Source of the DNA: Nemertoderma westbladi
Lineage: Eukaryota; Xenacoelomorpha; Nemertodermatida; Nemertodermatidae
Assembly: GCA_032718475.1 (NCBI GenBank)
Contig: JAUCBJ010002835.1
Span: forward strand, 32,540 to 96,539
Length of the DNA stretch: 64,000 nt
Direction of reading: 5' to 3'
The position numbers were made by a program, and so were the translations under genes. This document shows, piece after piece, positions 58,101 through 64,000 of this stretch (the first letter of the stretch is position 1; every line of letters begins with the position of its first letter). The notes under the pieces are model-generated. The model searched no databases. It worked only from the letters and a program-made list of their open reading frames with translations, and was not told the DNA's origin.

Positions 58101-61044
58101 AAAAAAGGCTCGAAAATAGCCCCTTTTGGGGCGTTTTATCTCTAAAATGACCCCAGTCCATTTTTAGCAAAACATTTTCAAAATAATTAAATTTCTACAA
58201 ATTTCAACTAAAAATGTTGGTGGAGAAATAAATAGCCTTTTGGCGCAAAAATGCACTTTTCGCCATTACAATGACATTTTGGGGCCAATTTTCAAAATAT
58301 TTGGTTTAGCTATTCTTAATTAAACAGCCCAGACGATGTTTAGTAGCCCAAAAATGAATTTTCACCCAATTTTAGGGTCCAGACCAGAGACACCAAAATA
58401 TGATATTCCCTTTGCCCCCCCCCCCCCCCCCCCACTTTAAATCAAAATCATGTTGTATTATTGTAATATTTCCGTAATAATTTTTTCTGCTAAATTGGTC
58501 CGAAAAAGTCTCACATTATATGACGGATGATTTCTATCATCAAATACGAACTGATAGATTTATGGAGCTCATCATATCCATTTAACTAGGTTTTTCATTG
58601 GGTTTTATCCAAGAGACTACAGCTACAGTACATCAACAAACATGTCCCGGCCATGTTGAAAAAACTCACTGTCCCATATTTGACGTGTCTGGGGCCGACG
58701 TTAATCACGATATAACCAGACTAATTACTTAGATTTAGTTAATGGTTGGGGGCTTATCAGCACATTCCGAATAGGTCGCCTACACGAAGGTTATCGCATC
58801 TGTAACCTGCTTCTGCGACACGCCACTGCCGAATTCCCGCGTTATTTGTCATTCTAATTGTCTTTCAGTTTCACTGGTAGATCAGTGTTCGAGTGTTAGT
58901 AGAGATTTAGTTCTTCTGGAAGATGCGTGCGATGAACTGGACTTCCAACGCGAAATATCCCACAAAGTCGGACAATATCAGGATTATAAGATGCTGAAAA
59001 GGTGATAATTAGTTTATCTTTAAATATTTAAATAAATCTATATTTCGTACCCCCCCCCCCCCCCCCCCCCCCCCCCCCAGACAATATGACAATAGTTTTG
59101 CTCCAATCCCACGGATTCCAGCAGTATGAGCGGTAACGCATTGCACTTTGATTTAGTTTATGTGATGTTTTTCTACTCCGCTAGGTGGTGTGTTATTTAT
59201 CCAACCGGGGTGGGAGTAGAGCTGGTGAAGCTGTGATTCCATGTTGCTTAGCAACTGGTATCCTACTAACCACTAAGTATTGTTGCGTTGGGTGTATGGG
59301 GTGCGATATGCTCTCTGCGTCAGGATTGTATTGCTGTAGGATTTAGGCTGGTAGTAAATAAGGTTTTGTAATACTGCAGTGATCGGAAACAGGAACAGGT
59401 TGTACTTGTAGGACAGCGGGTTGCCTTGCAACCACCACGGCAATATTGTGAGATCAATAAGTTTAGTTGACTAGTAAGTAGCCAACACTATTGTTATCAT
59501 CGATATTACTTTACGTATGGTCTTACAAACTCTTTGTTTAAACATCCTTTGTTACGAGTTTTACATTTACAAATCGTTATATTTTTATTTCCAGGAAAGG
59601 GTTAAATGATTTAAAAAGTGAGTAACTTAAATATATTTATATAGTAAATTTAATATTTATTTTACATTACGAATAATTTATTTGTTTCCTATAAATTCCG
59701 AGCCATTCGGCTCTATAGCACTCCAGCTTGTTCGCCGTTTTAAATAAGCACAAGTAAGCAAAAGTGCAGCATGGCTGTCGGGATTGACCTAAAAATAGAT
59801 AGTCAGATCCATAAATAGAACATAACGCTGGTCTGGCATGATAGACAGGCATACTGTAGTAACTGTCTAAATAAGTAAACAGCTTTCGTATTTTCTACCA
59901 TCTTCCCAAAAAGTCTGGGAAACATCCCAGTATTGTATTCACACTACGAACTTTATTTGTTGAGCTCTATCTAGTGTGCGCTAACGGTTAGTTGGTGGGC
60001 GCCCTGGGCAGGCGGTTGTGCGGTCTGTTTATCGGTGGGACGGACGGTAATGGAGAAGGTGGGTGGGCGGGAATGCGGTAAGAAAGATGGGAATGTGGGA
60101 AAATGAGAAGAATCCCTCTAATTATAAGTAAAGAAAGCGTATAAAGTAGGTAAATTGTAAAACTACCCATTGTAATAGAACAAATAAAATGGACTACCAT
60201 AGGAAGCTTCTTCGGATAGCCTGGTATCAGAGATGGATACGGGCCAGTATTTCACGGCCCATTGTGCGTTGGGTCTCGATCCGCCACTTCCCGACCCGGT
60301 CCGGACCCGTTAATATTAATTTTTCTAAGCATTACAGTATAAAATAAAATATTAACTTTTCTGATCAATCTACATACACTGATTCTACATACAATATCAG
60401 TTTGTCATCGTGAGCCATTGTTCTAGTTGTTTGGGCATTAGAAAGCTCGAAATATACTAAACAGACATATCTGACTGTGTGGAGTAATCTAAATTTCGTT
60501 TCAATTATTTATTTATAACAAAATTAAACAATAACTCAATAATAAAAACAAATTTAATTTAATATCATTTTAATTTCAATCATTTTAGTGATAAAAACAG
60601 TGTAACAAACATTTTCATATTTTTGTGTTTTTGTTAACTGGATAATATAATTATTCAACTATACCTGGAACTTCAACAATATCCAATATTTAGAATGCGG
60701 CCGAACCTAGGCCTTGCCCTGTTCGGCCCGCCGCACCCCGCGGGCTTGCCCGGCCCGGCCCGGCCCGTATCCATCTCTCCTCTATCCATTAAGATGAAAT
60801 TGGATCTGATTCATTCAATTCATTAGTTTTTGTACTGGTTGATTTGATATGTTAACGTTTTTATACGATGTATTTCTAATTATTTTATATTCAGATAAAC
60901 TCAATATGGATGAGGCTAAAAGGGATTCTGAGTTGGAGGCGGAGCGGAATGAGGCGTTGCTACAGCAACAAGAGGCTTTAAGTGCCAAATTCAACGAAGA
61001 TATGGAACATTATCGTAAACACGGCGAATTAAAACGTAAACCAG
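55110..61044 (+). CDS. DTNBP1: Dysbindin (BLOC-1 subunit), six exons, 3' end outside window
   Basis: Exons 55110-55192, 56842-56993, 57226-57360, 58869-59001, 59595-59617 and 60895-61044 join with matching phases (2,1,1,2,1) and GT/AG borders; about 225 residues are covered. The translation follows dysbindin: an N-terminal SFKTKLHTVKQDIS helix, LLLKYQNDWLAIH (like the SRYEDTWAALH segment), LPLLIHELQTM, LLEDACDELDFQREISHKVGQY, then a long coiled coil through EAERNEALLQQQEALSAKFNEDMEHY. Dysbindin is a subunit of BLOC-1, which acts in endosomal sorting to lysosome-related organelles and in synaptic vesicle homeostasis. The start may be the ATG at 55110 or 55128; the second aligns better with known N-termini. 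Exon 5 is only 23 nt. The last exon ends in a donor (GTACGT), so more exons, including the conserved acidic C-terminal motif, should lie to the right. Introns carry three transposon-like insertions. Confidence 0.85.
55229..55920. mobile_element. hAT-like MITE in dysbindin intron 1
   Basis: Ends CAGGGCCGGATTAA and TTAATCCGGCCCTG are perfectly inverted, with an exact 8-bp duplication AGTGCAGG on both sides (55221-55228, 55921-55928). It is of the same family as 24792-26467 (shared TAGGCTAA.AAGGC next to the end). 692 bp, no coding capacity. Confidence 0.9.
56531..56606 (-). repeat. tRNA-like SINE head or tRNA pseudogene
   Basis: The minus strand reads GTGGCGAAGTTGG (a perfect A-box) and GAGTTCAATCT (a near B-box) at normal tRNA spacing, but the anticodon stem does not pair. 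It sits 235 bp before dysbindin exon 2. No poly(A) tail or duplication was identified. Confidence 0.55.
57590..57880. repeat. GCGGGCGAAGG-type repeated segment in dysbindin intron 3
   Basis: Words such as CTCGCCCGCGAGCAACCTTCG and their complements (GTTGCTCGCGGGCGAAG) recur in both orientations over 290 bp, suggesting a foldback element. A 5' fragment of the dispersed repeat family (GGAGCAGGTTGCAGAGGC, 57697-57745) lies in its middle. Confidence 0.5.
60228..60778. mobile_element. hAT-like MITE in dysbindin intron 5
   Basis: Ends AGAGATGGATACGGGCC and GGCCCGTATCCATCTCT are inverted over 17 bp. Subterminal regions are rich in GGCCCG/CGGGCC. Flanking 8-mers agree at 5 of 8 positions, so the target duplication is decayed or the ends are one base off. 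Confidence 0.65.
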
Positions 61045-61478
61045 GTACGTGTTACTAAGGTGTGCGTTAGATCACTAATCCACGAAACCTCACTACTGGG
61101 ATCTGATTCACGGGGTGGAGGTAACCAAACCACTAGGGAGGGACCATTTCTAGCCTAGTTGTATTAATTACGCAAAATTCATAACGCAATAGGTCCTCCC
61201 TCAGTGCTCAGTATATGTAATAACCAGATAAAGATACTGTACTTATGTGATACATAGCCTTTACAGTTTAACACTCAGTATTCTAGGATAAGGGCTGTAG
61301 GTGTAGGGCCGTAGGATGTAGGTTGTAGCCTCCCCACTACACAGAACATGCACACACACGCAGTGATCAGTTGGTCTGAACGTCTAGTGAACACAGAAAT
61401 CGAACGTCATTTGAACATCGATTGCCTGAGGTCTCTTTTACGTTCAATTATCTGTTCATATAAAGCCCATCGAACCCA
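61045..61478. other. Dysbindin intron 6 start / intergenic
   Basis: Follows the exon 6 donor. No exon with the right phase was recognised here. The gene's 3' part probably lies beyond the window. Confidence 0.4.
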
Positions 61479-62186
61479 TTGGAAGCGCAAGCGATGGGAA
61501 TGGCCACGTTAATCGATGCATTAAAGACCAGGATCGAGTTACCACCCGTGGAACCATTCAAATTCGATGGAAGTAGGCCGGAAGAATACCTACAGTTTCG
61601 GCGCATGTATAGTAATGAAATATTAACAAAGAATTTGATGCAGGCGGAGTGCCTAAAGTATCTACAAGTGTATACAGGAGGCCCAGCATACGACATCGTG
61701 AGGCAATACCAGGGCATCGAGGGCAGCTTCACGACGGCATGGTGGGCGTTAGACAGGGAGTATGGGCACCGGGCCAAGATCATCCGGCAGACCCTGAGAG
61801 GTATAAAATCGGGTGGCCTACAGGATAACCCCGTTAGCATAAAGACATTCGCTAACAAAGTCGAGAAGGCGCTAATCGTGCTAAAGATGCTGGACGCGCC
61901 ATACGAACTCAACGCATCCAACAACATCACTACGATAGCGCAGGCACTACCGATTTGGCTGCGCAATAAGTGGAGGAAAATCGCTTTCTCCACTGGAGAT
62001 AGGAAGGGTGCGGAACCGGGTCTAGAAGAGATGTCGAGCTTCTTAAACTATGAAGCTGAACTAATAACGGACCCAGTCTATAGTGAGGATAGCCTGGGAA
62101 AGGGACCAAAGACCGATTACCACAGACCGAAACCAGAGCACAACGCGTTGAACGCATTGCCTAAGCTCAGACAGTCACTTCTGTAA
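61479..62186 (+). pseudogene. Retrotransposon Gag-like fragment (BEL/Pao DUF1759 type)
   Basis: A 235-codon frame with no ATG at its first codon (TTG). Residues about 18-150 resemble the DUF1759 Gag core: LPPVEPFKFDGSRPEEYLQF, an ALDREYGHRAKI segment in the position of the usual 'L...FG...I' and an IKTFANKVEKA helix. No LTRs, zinc knuckles or protease were seen next to it. It lies downstream of dysbindin exon 6 on the same strand. Confidence 0.55.
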
Positions 62187-62511
62187 GGGGAATAGTGTAT
62201 ACCCGATTACTGCAATAATTATTTATTTAGGCCTAATGCTAATTAGTTGGTAGCCTATCGGTATTTACAATGGTGACATAAGTCTGTGATTAATATGAAA
62301 TTATTGTTGCTTAATTAAATATATATGTATGTTTGTTATTCTTATCATATCATATTGGAGTTTAGCATCAATTGTGGTCGGTGCAGATATAACCCGGGAG
62401 AGGGCAAGAAGAACTTATCACATGGAGGTCCCACCAACTGCATCCACTGGAGAACAGCGTTTAATTTAATGGATTGGAGTTTCACAGGCTTATGATCGCC
62501 AGCCATTTCAG

Positions 62512-63243
62512 TTGTTGTTGTTTTTTTTGTTTAAACTGGAGAAGAGGATAACTCGTCAAAACCCACTAGACGTACGTCGTCAATATCACAAGGATATTGA
62601 AGCTGCCAAACAAATGTCGAAGAAGGACGACCCGACCAAGAAGGGCCAGGGTCAAAGTCAAGGTCATGGTCAGCAACTTAACAAAGAAGATGACGGTAGT
62701 GTCGCTTCTGGTAAGGGTGAATCAACATGGGGAATGATGGAGATGTTTAAACAAATGATGTTGAATCAAGCCGAGTTGATGCAACAACAGACGACAGCAA
62801 TGATGGATAGACAATACCAATTTATGCAGGAACATTCTAGAGCGATGGCTATGCAACAAAATGAGTTCTTTTCCAATTTAATGGAGAGTCATAAGGTGAC
62901 TGAAGATAGTCGTTTTAGAGAACTTCAGGATATGCTATCGAATGAAAGAGACACTGCAAATGAACCAAATAGTGGTCGCCGTGACCATGGTGATGATAGT
63001 GGCCGGGGTAGTAGAGGAACAGGTGCTCACCAGATACATCGCTGCACGAAGTTATCAGAGACCATACCACCTTTCGACCCAAAGAAGATGTCTATACAAA
63101 CATGGTTTGATGATTATTATGATCGAATTATGGATGACTCTAGGGTTCCACAGGATGAACGTAGGGATCGTTTACTGGCTAAAGTTGGTCGTTTACACAC
63201 GATGTTGGAGGAAACATCGCATATATGCTACATTAGAAAATAA
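62512..63243 (+). pseudogene. Retroelement Gag-like fragment, Met/Gln-rich
   Basis: Open frame of about 243 codons. A low-complexity Lys/Gly/Gln region is followed by a long helical Met/Gln-rich stretch (about residues 75-150). It then ends with IPPFDPKKMSIQTWFDDYYDRI and a DERRDRLLAKVG helix, which resembles the start of Ty3-type Gag (PxFxP....W...). It stops soon after. Assignment is tentative. Confidence 0.45.
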
Positions 63244-63346
63244 TAAGAATTAAATAAGAATTTAAGGAAGAAATAATAATTTAATCACGTTTTAAATAAT
63301 TTATTCTCCCTTCGCAACAAAAAATATTTATGCAAAAAAAAGAATC

Positions 63347-63418
63347 TGGAGACGGCGAGGATTGAACTCGCGGCCTCTCGAATGCGAATCGAGCGCTCTA
63401 CCACTGAGCTACGTCCCC
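63347..63418 (-). tRNA. tRNA-Ala (anticodon CGC)
   Basis: 72 nt without intron. Minus-strand acceptor GGGGACG pairs with CGTCTCC and includes the G3:U70 wobble that marks alanine tRNAs. D arm AGCTCAGTGGTAGAGC, anticodon stem CTCGA/TCGAG with loop TTCGCAT (anticodon CGC), T arm GCGAG-TTCAATC-CTCGC, discriminator A. All stems pair, so it looks functional. No TTTT terminator was checked beyond the immediate T-run on the minus strand (complement of the A-rich stretch at 63335-63340). Confidence 0.95.
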
Positions 63419-64000
63419 AGCTGGAAGGAATGATGATATTTGTCAATTACAACACGCTTTCTCAACGCAACGCAACGCAATGCAATGGTTGCATGGCCGG
63501 TTGAGGCATGTAAGTTTGGAAGTGGAATACGATAATATATCAATGGAATGCAACGCACATTTACGGGTTCGGAATATTGCCAAACTGCACTGTGGGAATA
63601 AAACCAAGCGAAAAAGGGGAATTATTTTAGTAACTGTGAAGTGACAGATCATAAATTAACCTGAGTGTGTGGCCATGACGCCATGTGCCCTCCTTACTTC
63701 AATGTAATACCACACCATTTACCTGGCTACTGGCCTCTCTCTGCTATATACTGACCACCTAAGTCTATCGCATGTTAATGTAACAAACGATTACACATTT
63801 TTCAGTTACTTTTAACTTTAGAATTTGTGGGGCGAGCCACAAACTAAGGAAGTAAGGCTCACCTATAGTAAGACACTATAATGGTACCCCTGTACCATTG
63901 GTGTTTTTTTTTACCACTGTTGTCTGTACCTCTGTAGATCTGTCTCTACCTGTCTCGACAAGCCGGCACATCATTTTTAATATATCCTGAGTACTTTAAA
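63419..64000. other. Right end, with partial GTGGGGCG-type element
   Basis: No gene seen. From 63826 the sequence TGTGGGGCGAGCCAC, then AAGGCTCACC, resembles the left end of the inverted-repeat elements at 44983 and 50871; its right end would be outside the window. Confidence 0.45.

Overview
This is nuclear DNA of an animal, most likely an AT-rich marine invertebrate; the species cannot be named from the sequence. Animal-specific gene families support this: a dysbindin gene with GT/AG introns, a nuclear respiratory factor 1 (NRF1)-like transcription factor, a membrane M13 (neprilysin/ECE) peptidase, a CYP2-like cytochrome P450, ZNF330 and a MEAK7-type TLDc protein. So does the mixture of hAT, P-element, Harbinger-like, BEL/Pao and non-LTR elements. 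Long poly(C)/poly(G) runs and the words TAGGCCTA and ACCGGTA recur throughout.

Layout. 1-5.9 kb: a hammerhead-ribozyme-like motif (684-731), an intronless MEAK7-like gene (2312-3721, +), and two strong inverted repeats. 5.93-16.59 kb: one satellite block of about 51-bp units with higher-order repeats, including a 1,612-bp unit. 18.3-21.65 kb: a P-element-like transposon with 8-bp target duplications sits 61 bp upstream of an intronless NRF1-like gene. 23.2-26.5 kb: LINE debris, and a hAT-like composite element carrying a MITE copy and a reverse-transcriptase fragment. 27.4-29.8 kb: an intronless M13 peptidase gene, then a 954-bp hAT MITE. 33.2-37.1 kb: LINE remnants on the minus strand, including one with endonuclease and RT segments. 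37.8-39.25 kb: a minus-strand CYP2-like P450 with one frameshift. 39.8-44.75 kb: a BEL/Pao retrotransposon with matching 5-bp target duplications but most of pol deleted. 46.2-46.9 kb: a 34-bp minisatellite. 48.5-52.4 kb: intronless RPLP2 and ZNF330 genes on either side of a Harbinger-like MITE. 55.1-61.04 kb: six exons of a dysbindin gene, whose introns carry two hAT-like MITEs and a tRNA-like SINE head. 61.4-63.3 kb: two gag-like fragments. 63.35-63.42 kb: a tRNA-Ala(CGC) gene on the minus strand.

The host genes do not form an operon or pathway. They are separately transcribed housekeeping and cell-biology genes spaced by transposons. Two architectural points stand out. Six of the seven host genes have no coding intron, although the seventh is normally spliced with a 23-nt microexon. 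The transposon insertions are unusually readable: five carry exact target-site duplications. No previously unknown multi-gene system could be supported. The strongest candidates for something new are the hammerhead motif with overlapping Pol III-like boxes, the higher-order satellite, and the P element in the NRF1-like leader.
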